Made by a program: the position numbers and the translations under genes. Below are positions 26,025 through 34,888 of a stretch of DNA of 64,000 nt, piece after piece; position 1 is the stretch's first letter, and every line of letters starts with the position of its first letter. The DNA comes from Mucilaginibacter lappiensis (lineage in GTDB: Bacteria; Bacteroidota; Bacteroidia; Sphingobacteriales; Sphingobacteriaceae), in the NCBI RefSeq assembly GCF_900155965.1, contig NZ_FTMG01000010.1, positions 1 to 64,000 of the forward strand, given 5' to 3'. The notes beneath the pieces are model-generated. The model saw nothing but the letters and a program-made list of their open reading frames with translations, was not told the origin of the DNA and did no database searches.

Positions 26025-27122
26025 ATGTCATTACTACATAGGGTAGCTTTATCGTTTGTTAAAAATTTAGGGCCGGTATCGGCTAAATCATTAATCGCTT
26101 ATTTAGGTAGTGAGGAAGAAGTATTCAGATCGTCCTCTGCAAAAATGATTAGGATACCCGGTATAGGCGATAAAAAAGTAGCCCAATGGGATTTTGATGA
26201 TGCCCTGAAAAAAGCCGAAAAGGAGTTATTATATATTGAAAAATATGATATAGAACCCATATTTTACACCGATAGCAGGTATCCGAAACGGCTAAAGAAT
26301 TGTGGCGACTCGCCTATATTATTGTATGCAAGGGGTAATATGGACCTAAACCCGCAGCATGTGATCAGCATTGTTGGTACCCGCAACGCTACCGATTATG
26401 GCCGGCTGTTATGTAAACAGCTTATTGAAGAACTTCAACAGTATAATATTTTAATAGTAAGCGGTTTAGCTTTGGGTATTGACGTTGCCGCCCACAAAGA
26501 ATGCCTGAAACACAATATGCCCACAGTTGGTGTATTAGGACACGGGCTCGATAGATTATATCCCAGTCAAAATAGGGCTACAGCCGATAAAATGCTGGAA
26601 AACGGTGGTCTGCTGAGCGAATATCCATCGGGAACGATACCCGATCGGGAGAATTTTCCTCAGCGTAATCGTATCGTAGCCGGCATTGCCGATGCCACTG
26701 TGGTAGTAGAAGCCGGCATAAAAGGAGGAGCGCTTATAACTGCCGAAATTGCTAACTCCTATAACCGGGATGTATTTGCTTTCCCTGGCCGTTTGGATGA
26801 TAAATATTCTGAAGGATGTAACTTCCTGATACGTAACAATAAAGCGGCTTTATTAACTTGTGTGGCCGATTTGGCCTTTAGTTTGGGTTGGGAAAAAGCA
26901 GATAAAGCAAAACCAGCAGAACAGTTTGTTTTACCTATTGATCTCTCTAAAGATGAACGTCTGATATTTGATATTTTACAACAGCATCAATCTCCTTTAG
27001 CTATTGATGATTTGACTATAAAAGCTAATATGCCGATGAGTATGCTGGCAATGAATCTACTCAATATGGAAATGCAGGGTTATATTCAATCATTACCCGG
27101 GAAAACCTATAAAGTGAGCTAG
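26025..27122 (+). CDS. dprA: DNA-processing protein DprA
   Basis: The 365-residue protein has an N-terminal SAM/HhH-like domain, the Rossmann-like core (ISIVGTRNATDYGRLL about 111-126, then IVSGLALGIDVAAHKECL and NFPQRNRIVAGIADATVVVEAGIKGGALITAEIA) and a C-terminal winged helix (about 300-365). It loads RecA on incoming single-stranded DNA in natural transformation. It is a single gene, divergent from the blaI operon and convergent with sixA across a structured intergenic region. Confidence 0.95.
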   Translation: MSLLHRVALSFVKNLGPVSAKSLIAYLGSEEEVFRSSSAKMIRIPGIGDKKVAQWDFDDALKKAEKELLYIEKYDIEPIFYTDSRYPKRLKNCGDSPILLYARGNMDLNPQHVISIVGTRNATDYGRLLCKQLIEELQQYNILIVSGLALGIDVAAHKECLKHNMPTVGVLGHGLDRLYPSQNRATADKMLENGGLLSEYPSGTIPDRENFPQRNRIVAGIADATVVVEAGIKGGALITAEIANSYNRDVFAFPGRLDDKYSEGCNFLIRNNKAALLTCVADLAFSLGWEKADKAKPAEQFVLPIDLSKDERLIFDILQQHQSPLAIDDLTIKANMPMSMLAMNLLNMEMQGYIQSLPGKTYKVS

Positions 27123-27434
27123 TGCTCTGTCATTTATGAATTGACGTTTAGCCAATAATATTTATACCAAAAACATGGTTTACACTTTTTTGGAGAAACA
27201 AAATACAAGTAGTTGATTGTCAATTATTTAAATACATGGTAACCATAAAAAGTGTAAACCATGTAAACCCACCTTTTTGTTAATTGGGTTAGCCCGACTC
27301 ATGACTACACGTTAATTTGTGATTGACATACCACCAGATTGTACGTTGTACTTTTAAGTTAGATATTTGATTAATAGTTGGTTGATGGAATTGGATATTA
27401 TAACGTACAACTTAAAACCTATAACGTATTACAT
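27123..27434. repeat. Convergent intergenic region with two inverted repeats
   Basis: The first inverted repeat pairs acatggtttacacttttt (from about 27172) with aaaaagtgtaaaccatgt (about 27247-27264). The second pairs tgtacgttgtacttttaagt (about 27339-27358) with acgtacaacttaaaacc (about 27402-27418). Both lie between the stops of dprA and sixA and could act as two-way terminators. No gene is present. Confidence 0.65.
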
Positions 27435-27911
27435 CTACCCCTTTGGTGAATCATAAAATGACAAATGTCCATCTTCATTACTGATGGAACGCCAGTCGTC
27501 ATTATCAAAACTAATTAATGCCATGGCACAGGTGGGAACATCACGCAGCTGACCTGTCAGGTAATGTAGAAGTTGACTTATACCTGGATTATGACCAACC
27601 AGGCCAATATATCCATATTCATTGGGTAGGCTATTGACCACGTTTACAAGGGCACTTTCACTTGCTTCATATATTTTTATATTGGTTTGTGATGGTGGCA
27701 ATTGCAAGTGTTCTGTAAATATCTGCGCTGTGGTTAAAGTGCGTAACGCTGGGCTTGTTACTACTATTTCAGGAACAATGGATCGATCTTTTAAAACCTC
27801 TGCCATCATTAACGCATCCTGCATCCCGGATTGTTTTAAAGGGCGATCAAAATCAGCATAACCGCTTTCATGAGTTGCCTTGGCATGGCGAATTAAAATT
27901 AGTTTCTTCAT
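27435..27911 (-). CDS. sixA: SixA-type phosphohistidine phosphatase
   Basis: The 158-residue histidine-phosphatase-superfamily protein has the catalytic RHA motif in LILIRHAKATHES (5-17), the DRPL segment, TSPALRTLTTAQIF (about 53-66) and the second His in GLVGHNPGISQLL (about 103-115). In E. coli SixA acts on phospho-His proteins, especially the nitrogen PTS; the target here is unknown. The gene is 84 bp downstream of a GT9 gene on the same strand. Confidence 0.88.
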   Translation of the reverse strand: MKKLILIRHAKATHESGYADFDRPLKQSGMQDALMMAEVLKDRSIVPEIVVTSPALRTLTTAQIFTEHLQLPPSQTNIKIYEASESALVNVVNSLPNEYGYIGLVGHNPGISQLLHYLTGQLRDVPTCAMALISFDNDDWRSISNEDGHLSFYDSPKG

Positions 27912-27995
27912 AGATTAGTAGTGTGTGTTTAGGATGTCAATCGATTACAATATAAGTGTAACAGCTTTAACTTTTATTAAGTTTTTAAGAATAAT

Positions 27996-28961
27996 TTACT
28001 TGTTTGTGAACTGAACAATGCCATCTTCGGGCATATCATTCATACACTTAAAGTGGCCCAGCGGGCATTTCTCCAGGCCGAATTTGGAGCATGGACGGCA
28101 GGATAATTCAATGCCGGCAACCAGTACATCTTTAACCATATAGGGTTGTACTCCCAAAAGATCGGGTACAGTGCCTCCCCAAACAGATACGATGGGCCTG
28201 TTAAATGCTTCTGCAATGTGCGTAAGTCCCGTATCAAAACCAATGATGCTTTTAGCTTCAGATACCAGAAAAACTGATTCATCAAGTGAGGTAATGCCGC
28301 AGGCATTATAAACTTTTGTACCGATTTCGCCGGCTATGATGTCACCATTAGCTTTTACATCATTACCCCCCAATAATACCACAGGGTTATTTAGTTGCCG
28401 GCAAATACTGATGATCTTATCATTAGGCATACGTTTGGTAAAGTGTGTAGCGCCGATTACAAAAGCCACATATCCAGCCCGGTGCGCCGCCGGCAACAAG
28501 TTGTTTAATTGATGGTTGGCCTTGATATAATAATCAATAGGCTGTCCATCATTAACCACACCTAAAAATTTGACCGCCTTAAGGTAACGATCGACCAAAT
28601 GGGTAGGGGGGATGAGTTTTAACTTAAATTTAAGGCTGAGCCATTTTTTTACAGGCTGTTTTTTATAAGTTGATGACCGGATACCTGTGCGTAATTTGAT
28701 AATGGCAGTGCGCAGATTATTATGCAGATCTATAATATAATCGTATCGTTCGGCTTTTATTTCATCAATAGTTGCTGATAATGCAGGCTTTAATAACAGT
28801 AGTTTATCTACATAAGGATTACTATCATAAATATACTGAAAAGCCGGTTTAGTTAAAAAATGGATTTCGGCGCCGGGTATTTGCTTTTTAAGACAGCGCA
28901 CAACCGGTGTGGTATAAATAATATCCCCCATAGAACTAAAGCGGATCACCAGTATCTTCAT
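27996..28961 (-). CDS. Glycosyltransferase family 9 (heptosyltransferase-like)
   Basis: The 321-residue protein has the GT-B layout of GT9: MKILVIRFSSMGDIIYTTPVVRCLK at the N-terminus, IIDLHNNLRTAII near 96-108, and the donor-site region IIGFDTGLTHIAEAFNRPIVSVWGG (about 239-263). It probably adds a heptose or related sugar to the lipopolysaccharide core. The C-terminus carries CRPCSKFGLEKCPLGHFKCM, a four-cysteine cluster seen in many GT9 proteins. It lies between sixA and the PolX-like gene on the same strand. Confidence 0.9.
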   Translation of the reverse strand: MKILVIRFSSMGDIIYTTPVVRCLKKQIPGAEIHFLTKPAFQYIYDSNPYVDKLLLLKPALSATIDEIKAERYDYIIDLHNNLRTAIIKLRTGIRSSTYKKQPVKKWLSLKFKLKLIPPTHLVDRYLKAVKFLGVVNDGQPIDYYIKANHQLNNLLPAAHRAGYVAFVIGATHFTKRMPNDKIISICRQLNNPVVLLGGNDVKANGDIIAGEIGTKVYNACGITSLDESVFLVSEAKSIIGFDTGLTHIAEAFNRPIVSVWGGTVPDLLGVQPYMVKDVLVAGIELSCRPCSKFGLEKCPLGHFKCMNDMPEDGIVQFTNK

Positions 28962-29024
28962 TTAATTTTGAATTAGTGAATTAATGAGTGGTGAGTTTTG
29001 ACTTCTCCTTCACCTGTCCTTGTT

Positions 29025-30707
29025 CTATTTAGCCGATGCTCTCTTTTTTTCGAACACTTTGGTGATCTCCGGCAATGATAAGGCGTTAAGGCACATTTCT
29101 TTATATAAACCACCTTTGCGTGCGGCTAATACACCGAAGCGCATGTCTAAGAAACCTTCTACACGGTGAGCATCGGGGTTAATAGATAACCAAACACCCT
29201 TTTCCAAAGCATATTGATGCCAGCGCCAGTCGAGGTCGAGCCTTAGTGGATTGGCGTTAATTTCAATCACCACGTTATTAGCTGCACAGGCATCTATTAC
29301 TTTTTTATAGTTGATCGGATAGCCGCCGCGACTTAATAATAACCGTCCGGTTGGGTGGCCCAATATAGTTGTATATGGATTTTCAATAGCCGTTATCAAC
29401 CTTGAAGTGGCTTTTTCCTCATCCATTTTAAGTATGGAGTGTACAGATGCTACTATAAAATCAAATTTTTGAAGTATTTCGTCCGGATAGTCAAGTGAGC
29501 CATCATACAAAATATCCGACTCGATACCTTTAAAAATATGGAAGCCGTCGAGCTTTTTATTCAAATGCTCAATCTCTTCCTGCTGCTGTAAAACACGTTC
29601 AATACTTAGTCCTTTAGCATAAAATGCACTTTTGCTATGGTCGCACATGCCCAGGTATTCCAGTTTTAAGTTATCGCGACAGTAAAGCGCCATTTCTTCC
29701 ACGGTGTTTACCCCATCGCTCCAGGTACTGTGATTGTGCAGACTACCTTTCAGATCGTGCGTAATGATCAGCGTAGGTAGTTCATTTTTTTCGGCCTTTT
29801 CAATAAAGGTAGTACCCTCGCGTAGTTCGGGTTGCATCCAGGCTAAGCCGGCTTTGGTATAAATAATTTCTTCAGATTCAGGCTGTTCCAGTGGTACGTT
29901 AATGCGCTCTAATACAGCCTGAACATGATCATCCGTGCCCGTATTGATAAACAACTCATTAAAGTAATCGGCTTTATCCACACAAATAATATCCACCAGT
30001 AAACCATTTTGCAGTTCGCCCGATATATGGTTCTCATTCAAGGAAACATTGTTCAGAATTTTTGAATCTGATAATGCACTATAAGCCACTTCCTGGTTTA
30101 GGCTACCAATAACAATCACAATCTCAGTAATGATCTCATTTAACCGCCGAAATTCACCAGCAAAATGTTTCAGCGCATCTGGAAATATAGCCTTTACTTC
30201 GTCCATCAGCTCATTTGCCTCATTTTCTACCTGGGCAAACAGGAATTTGCCGTTGCTGGCCATCCTAAATTCGATGGCTTTACGTATCTCTTCCTGGGTT
30301 TTAAGACCAAAGCCTTTAGCCTCTATCAGGCGGTTTTCATTACAGGCATAATAGAGTTCGCCTGTATTTTCAATACCCAGGTCTTTCCAGATAATGGCTA
30401 CTTTTTTGGCGCCTATACCCTTAATGCCCATCATTTCAACCACACCTGCAGGCGTATTATCCAGCAATTCCTGCATTTCGGCAATAGTACCGGTTTCAAA
30501 CAGTTCAATAATCTTTGATGCAATGCTTTTGCCTATACCATCTACTTTTTCCAGTTGTTCCAGCGTTTTACCAGCAATAGGGAAGGGCAGCTTATCAACT
30601 TTAAAGGCCGCATTGGCTATCGACTTTATTTTAAAGGGGTTAACCTCATGTAGTTCTATGAGTTGTGATAGTAAACGAAGCGTGCGGGCTATGGGTTTAT
30701 TTTCCAT
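29025..30707 (-). CDS. PolX-family protein with PHP domain; polymerase site degraded
   Basis: The 560-residue protein has the PolX order: 8-kDa/HhH region (VDGIGKS 55-61; GIKGIGAKK 94-102), a nucleotidyltransferase-like domain and a C-terminal PHP domain. In active PolX the palm reads GSxRR...DxDxx. Here the segment reads AGEFRRLNEIITEIVIVI, with Glu185 for Ser and Glu195/Val197 for the two metal-binding Asp residues; only Asp239 (LLVDIICV) remains. Polymerase activity is therefore unlikely. The PHP site looks intact (LHNHSTWSDG with His324/His326, MCDHSKS, ASVHS, GHPTG, NPDAHR), so a 3'-5' exonuclease or phosphoesterase role is plausible. Confidence 0.88.
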   Translation of the reverse strand: MENKPIARTLRLLSQLIELHEVNPFKIKSIANAAFKVDKLPFPIAGKTLEQLEKVDGIGKSIASKIIELFETGTIAEMQELLDNTPAGVVEMMGIKGIGAKKVAIIWKDLGIENTGELYYACNENRLIEAKGFGLKTQEEIRKAIEFRMASNGKFLFAQVENEANELMDEVKAIFPDALKHFAGEFRRLNEIITEIVIVIGSLNQEVAYSALSDSKILNNVSLNENHISGELQNGLLVDIICVDKADYFNELFINTGTDDHVQAVLERINVPLEQPESEEIIYTKAGLAWMQPELREGTTFIEKAEKNELPTLIITHDLKGSLHNHSTWSDGVNTVEEMALYCRDNLKLEYLGMCDHSKSAFYAKGLSIERVLQQQEEIEHLNKKLDGFHIFKGIESDILYDGSLDYPDEILQKFDFIVASVHSILKMDEEKATSRLITAIENPYTTILGHPTGRLLLSRGGYPINYKKVIDACAANNVVIEINANPLRLDLDWRWHQYALEKGVWLSINPDAHRVEGFLDMRFGVLAARKGGLYKEMCLNALSLPEITKVFEKKRASAK

Positions 30708-30800
30708 AATAATATTGAGGCGTAAAAGTACAAAAAGCCATTTGTTTTTTGGGGCTCATTGGTTCATTAGTTCTGTGGTTCATTAGGTTGTTTTTTTAAC

Positions 30801-31055
30801 GAAAAAACTTTTTAAACCTTAAATTTTAACACTTTTTTAGTTAAAAACAGATCAAAAAGGAGTACTAATTAGCTACTTTAACAAAACTTTAACGGCATTT
30901 TAACACTTTTTAACAAATTTTTGATGGATTTTGAAAGCTTTAAAAAGTATTAAAATGTTGATTTTAAGGCAACTATATGTAAATTAGTCTATTTTGAGCT
31001 TGTTTTTTCCTTTAACTAAACAGCCCGGTTTCCTCAAAAAAGAAAACCGGGCTCC
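30801..31055 (+). repeat. Dispersed ~250 bp repeat, copy B
   Basis: Starts with gaaaaaactttttaaacctt and ends in the hairpin agcccggttt (31022-31031) / aaaaccgggct (31043-31053). Four TTAAC motifs start at 30878, 30889, 30900 and 30910 (spacing 11, 11, 10), the same as in copy A. The central string ttttaacactttttaacaaa is shared by all copies. The copy lies between the starts of polX-like and the end of sppA and contains no ORF. Confidence 0.85.
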
Positions 31056-31111
31056 TGTATATACAAAAATATGCAATATTAAGGAGGATACCTACCGATG
31101 CCTATAAATAA

Positions 31112-31138
31112 AAAAAGCTGCCCATACAAGCAGCTTTA
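31112..31138 (-). terminator. Rho-independent terminator after sppA
   Basis: The stem aaagctg/cagcttt with loop cccatacaag is followed on the minus strand by TTTTTTT. It lies 24-50 bp past the sppA stop codon. Confidence 0.75.
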
Positions 31139-31161
31139 ATCAAAATATAAACTGGAAAACT

Positions 31162-32931
31162 TTATTTAATTTCTATGCTATAAGGCATACGTGCCTGTGG
31201 GGTACGCATAATTTGGGTAACGCCTTTAATTTGTTCATAAACTTTGTAATTATTACCCAGTTCTGATTGTAATATCCGGGTGCGAGCCTCTGCAGTTACA
31301 TCACCGCTTAGTTGGTTAAAGAAGCTTTTTTGCTCGGGGTAGGCTACCAGGTTGTAGTTTTTTATGTTGGCTTTTTTAGCAGCAGAAGCTATGGCATCGT
31401 TAATATTACCCAGGCGGTCAACCAGGCCAATTTTTATAGCTTGCTCGCCTGTCCATACCCGGCCCTGACCTATGCTGTTAATATACGCCTGGGTTTTGTG
31501 ACGACCTTCGGCAACTGCTTTGGTAAAATCGTCATAACCGTGATTTACGTTGTTTTGAAGGATTAATTTTTCCTCGGGGGTTAATGGGCGACTAATATCG
31601 CCCAGATCGGCATATTTACCAGTTTTTACACCATCAAAGGTAACGCCCAGTTTATCATTAAAAAGCTTTTGCATATTAGGCAAAATGGCGAAAATACCTA
31701 TCGAACCTGTAATAGTATTGGGTTGGGCGATGATAGAATCGGCTGCGCATGAAATATAATAGCCGCCAGATGCCGCTAAATCACCCATTGAAACGATAAT
31801 GGGTTTTACTTTTTTGGTTAGCATAACCTCGCGCCAGATTACATCCGAAGCCAGGGAACTTCCACCAGGAGAGTTTACGCGAAGCACCACTGCTTTTACT
31901 TTATTATCAAGCCTCACTTTGCGCAGGGCCTTTGATATTCTTTCTGATCCAATGGTATTGTCATCTCCCTCGCCACCAGAAATTTCGCCCGAGGCATAAA
32001 CAACAGCTATACGATTTTTTGATGATGACTCATCTTTAGTATCACTATCAGCATTGCTTTTGGTATAATCGGCCAGTTCAACACTGTTCAGGTCGTTTTT
32101 CTTTATAGTACCTGTGCGTGCTTTCAGGTCATCCAATATTTCATCCTTGTATTTTAAACCGTCAATCAGCTTTAATTTAACGGCATCCTCTGGTAATTGT
32201 ACGCGGCCGTTGTTGGCATAATTAAATAAAGAATCTTTATTGATGCCCCGGCTTTTGCTAATACCGGTTAAAAAATGATCATATAACGATCCCAGGTAGG
32301 AAGTAACTTGTAAGCGGTTGGCATCGCTCATTTTAGTAAGAAACAAGGGTTCAACAGCGCTTTTGAAAGTACCCACTTTAATAATCTGCACTTCGATACC
32401 TAGTTTATCAAGCGCTCCCTTTAAAAAAGTAACCTGCGAATTAAAGCCTTTAAGTTCAAAAATGCCTTTGGGGTTCATATAAACCTTATCGGCAACTGAG
32501 GCCAGATAATAAAATCCCTGGGTATATATTTCTGAATAAGCTACAATGAATTTGCCTGATTTTTTGAAGTCGATTAAGGCATTGCGGATCTCTTCGGTAG
32601 TAGCCTGACCGGATACCATGTAGCTTTCATCCAGAAAAACACCTTTGATGTTTGAGTCAGTTTTAGCTTTTTTAATATTGGCCAGGATATCATTTAAACC
32701 AGTTGATTTATCTTTATCCAATCCTAAAAAACTTAAGCCGGCCAAAGGGTTATTAGGTGTACGCTCGGTTATGGGGTTTGTAAAAGCTATATGCAGTACT
32801 GAATTGGGCTCAACTTCAATAGTTTTATCGCCACTGGCCGAAATTATCCCTATCACAACTAAAACCAAAACAACGGTGATTAAAACTACACCAATAATGG
32901 TGGCCAGAACGAATTTGAAGAATTGTTTCAT
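31162..32931 (-). CDS. sppA: Signal peptide peptidase SppA (protease IV), 67K type
   Basis: The 589-residue protein has one N-terminal membrane helix (about 5-30) and two S49 repeats. The N-terminal repeat holds the general-base Lys region (GQGFYYLASVADKVYMNPKG). The C-terminal repeat holds the nucleophile Ser in MGDLAASGGYYISCAAD, preceded by AVVLRVNSPGGSSLASD. It degrades leftover signal peptides at the cytoplasmic membrane. The length and two-domain form match E. coli SppA. It is monocistronic, divergent from folK across 87 bp. Confidence 0.94.
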   Translation of the reverse strand: MKQFFKFVLATIIGVVLITVVLVLVVIGIISASGDKTIEVEPNSVLHIAFTNPITERTPNNPLAGLSFLGLDKDKSTGLNDILANIKKAKTDSNIKGVFLDESYMVSGQATTEEIRNALIDFKKSGKFIVAYSEIYTQGFYYLASVADKVYMNPKGIFELKGFNSQVTFLKGALDKLGIEVQIIKVGTFKSAVEPLFLTKMSDANRLQVTSYLGSLYDHFLTGISKSRGINKDSLFNYANNGRVQLPEDAVKLKLIDGLKYKDEILDDLKARTGTIKKNDLNSVELADYTKSNADSDTKDESSSKNRIAVVYASGEISGGEGDDNTIGSERISKALRKVRLDNKVKAVVLRVNSPGGSSLASDVIWREVMLTKKVKPIIVSMGDLAASGGYYISCAADSIIAQPNTITGSIGIFAILPNMQKLFNDKLGVTFDGVKTGKYADLGDISRPLTPEEKLILQNNVNHGYDDFTKAVAEGRHKTQAYINSIGQGRVWTGEQAIKIGLVDRLGNINDAIASAAKKANIKNYNLVAYPEQKSFFNQLSGDVTAEARTRILQSELGNNYKVYEQIKGVTQIMRTPQARMPYSIEIK

Positions 32932-33018
32932 TAATGTTATAAATCTTTTTATCTATGCAAACTTAGTAATTCAATACCGGATAATGTTAAGAGCCGTTTC
33001 TATAATATTTGTTACAAC

Positions 33019-33498
33019 ATGAATAACATTTTTTTACTTTTAGGCAGTAACCTTGGCGATAGGAAATTGTTTCTGAAACAGGCAATTGACCATATTGAAG
33101 CGGATATTGCCCCTGTTGTACAACTATCATCGGTATTTGAAACACAATCATGGGGTAAAACCGATGCCCCCGATTATCTGAACCAGGTAATACAGCTGCA
33201 TACGATGTTACCGGCAAGTATATTATTGGAGAAAATACTTGCCATAGAAATTTTACTGGGACGCGAACGTAAAGAAAAGTGGGGCTCGCGCACTATTGAC
33301 ATTGATATTTTGTTTTACGGCGATGAGGTTATTCATAAACCCGATCTGCAGGTTCCTCATCCCGAACTCCATAAACGAAGGTTTACATTAGAGCCTTTGG
33401 CCGAAATAGCTGCTGCTTTTATTCATCCGGTATTGCATAAGAATATTTTGCAGCTTAAAAATGAATTGATAGACAACTTGGTTGTAAAAAAAGTATAA
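33019..33498 (+). CDS. folK: 2-amino-4-hydroxy-6-hydroxymethyldihydropteridine diphosphokinase
   Basis: The 159-residue protein has the HPPK pattern: LLLGSNLGDRK at the start, SSVFETQSWG (about 37-46), LGRERKEKWGSRTIDIDILFY (about 80-100, with the two catalytic Asp residues) and VPHPELHKRRFTLEPLAEI. It transfers pyrophosphate to the pterin in folate synthesis. The 8-kb-scale neighbours are not folate genes; folA and thyA are ~20 kb away. An Hpt gene follows 79 bp downstream. Confidence 0.95.
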   Translation: MNNIFLLLGSNLGDRKLFLKQAIDHIEADIAPVVQLSSVFETQSWGKTDAPDYLNQVIQLHTMLPASILLEKILAIEILLGRERKEKWGSRTIDIDILFYGDEVIHKPDLQVPHPELHKRRFTLEPLAEIAAAFIHPVLHKNILQLKNELIDNLVVKKV

Positions 33499-33577
33499 AT
33501 TTATGTTTTAGTGGATGGTTGCTTAAATGGTTGTAACTAACCTATTCAATCACTCACTGAATCAACTATTAATAAAT

Positions 33578-33952
33578 ATGGCAGATATTTCACCAGATCA
33601 GGATCTTGATCTTTCTTTTTTGTACGAAATTGCCGACGGCAGCACGGAGTTTGTTGTGGAGTCGATAGCTATGTTTCTGCAGCAAACCCCAGAATTGTTT
33701 GATGATATTGATAGGGCCCTTGCTGATAAAGACTGGGCTGCAGCCGGACAAGCCGCGCATAAACTAAAGCCAAATCTGGGATTTTTTGGTATGCCCATAA
33801 GCCAGGAAATTATACAAGAGGTGGAAATAGCCTGCAAGGAAGGAGCCCTTAACGCTGAAATTACCAGGAAATTTAACCAGGTAAAAACATTGGTAAATGC
33901 CAACCTGATTACCCTCCAACAAATAAAAGCCGAGAAGGAAGGGGAACTATAA
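33578..33952 (+). CDS. Hpt (histidine phosphotransfer) domain protein
   Basis: I start at ATG 33578 (MADISPDQDLDLS), giving 124 residues; an in-frame ATG at 33527 adds 17 residues in a leader. It is an all-helical single Hpt domain with the phospho-accepting His61 in AAHKLKPNLGFFGM. It would relay phosphate between a hybrid kinase and a response regulator, neither of which is nearby. A C11A10 homopolymer junction lies just after its stop (33971-33991). Confidence 0.85.
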   Translation: MADISPDQDLDLSFLYEIADGSTEFVVESIAMFLQQTPELFDDIDRALADKDWAAAGQAAHKLKPNLGFFGMPISQEIIQEVEIACKEGALNAEITRKFNQVKTLVNANLITLQQIKAEKEGEL

Positions 33953-33970
33953 GCAAAGCGCTTAAGGCAG

Positions 33971-33991
33971 CCCCCCCCCCCAAAAAAAAAA
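33971..33991. repeat. Homopolymer junction C11-A10
   Basis: Eleven C are followed directly by ten A, 19 bp past the Hpt stop. No start codon or coding frame lies near it, so phase variation of a gene is not indicated. It may be a fragile or error-prone site. Confidence 0.9.
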
Positions 33992-34015
33992 TTTATAAAA
34001 AATTAAGGCAATCAA

Positions 34016-34181
34016 TTAGAAACTGTTTAAAAATGAAATTCTAAGAATGTTATAGAATGTTTTTTCTAGTGAATTATGGTGATCGCAGTGAATTTTATTC
34101 CAAAAACCGGATTGAAACCGTGTTTAAACTACCTGTAAACGACCTATAACATTTTCAAATCAGTATTTTTAAACAGCTTCT
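34016..34181. mobile_element. MITE-like element (~165 bp) sharing ends with the IS5-type remnant
   Basis: The left end tagaaactgtttaaaaatga with aatgttatag further in is mirrored at the right end, whose complement reads agaagctgtttaaaaatact and again aatgttatag. The inverted repeats extend ~38 bp with some mismatches. No coding frame fits between them. The tip motif aaactgtttaaaaat recurs at 34921 and, inverted, at 35763-35775 on the IS5-type remnant. A clear target duplication is not visible. Confidence 0.65.
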
Positions 34182-34311
34182 CGATAAATAAAAATTATTG
34201 TTTTTTTTCGTTTTGATTATTTTATATAATTTTATATACCATAAGGCAGTAGTTGTTTTTATCCAGACATAATTTAGTCAACCCTATATTCTTAAATCAA
34301 TTAAACAATCT

Positions 34312-34350
34312 TCTGCTTCAGCCGAAGGATTTGGTTTCGGCTGAAGCAGA
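34312..34350. other. Strong hairpin upstream of the six-Cys peptide gene
   Basis: A perfect 15 bp stem tctgcttcagccgaa/ttcggctgaagcaga encloses a 9-nt loop, about 220 bp upstream of the peptide start. There is no T-run after it. It may be a regulatory or insulating hairpin. Confidence 0.6.
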
Positions 34351-34567
34351 CTAAAGATGGAAGGGCACATGATGCAAAGCACAGGCAACTCTAAAGTCTT
34401 TTAAAAAACATTTCTACGGGATATTAAACTAAAGTCTTCCCTTGAAGACGAAGGATTCCTCTCCAGATATGTATATTTAAGCTATTGTCTATTAACAAAA
34501 GTGAGTCATATTAAGCCAAATGCCGGGGCGTGATACTGGCAATATTTTACTTATTCAAACATTAATT

Positions 34568-34762
34568 ATGAACCTTTTTAAAAAACTTAGCAGAGAGGAA
34601 ATGAAAAAAGTTAAAGGTGGAACATCTACTGATAAGTGTACAGCCGATTGCATCAGGGATGTTCCGGCTTGCAAAATTTCGGGCCCAAATTTGCCTCTGA
34701 AAGACGGAATTTGCACTGAGTATGCTTGCCTACTCGGCGGAACTGGTTGGAAATGTATGTAA
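34568..34762 (+). CDS. Double-glycine-leader peptide with six cysteines (bacteriocin/RiPP-like)
   Basis: I start at ATG 34568, giving 64 residues; an upstream in-frame ATG at 34520 adds 16 residues without family character. The leader MNLFKKLSREEMKKVKGG fits the GG-type leaders cleaved by peptidase-containing ABC transporters (LS-x-x-EM-x-x-x-x-GG). The 46-residue core has six cysteines (24, 28, 35, 49, 54, 63), enough for three disulfides. No transporter, modification enzyme or immunity gene is beside it. It lies between the MITE-like element and the IS5-type remnant. A signalling peptide or bacteriocin are both possible. Confidence 0.72.
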   Translation: MNLFKKLSREEMKKVKGGTSTDKCTADCIRDVPACKISGPNLPLKDGICTEYACLLGGTGWKCM

Positions 34763-34778
34763 GACTATGCATTTGTTG

Positions 34779-34868
34779 ATGTTTTACCAACGAGTATCGG
34801 AGAGTTGGATTTTAATATTACGTATATAATACAGATTTTAACGATTCGCCGTTTGTTGGTAAAAACAT
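34779..34868. repeat. Inverted repeat downstream of the six-Cys peptide gene
   Basis: atgttttaccaac (34779-34791) pairs with gttggtaaaaacat (34855-34868) around a 63-bp AT-rich centre. It may mark the end of the peptide transcript or the edge of an element. Confidence 0.5.
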
Positions 34869-34888
34869 TAGCAAATTTTTTTCTATTG

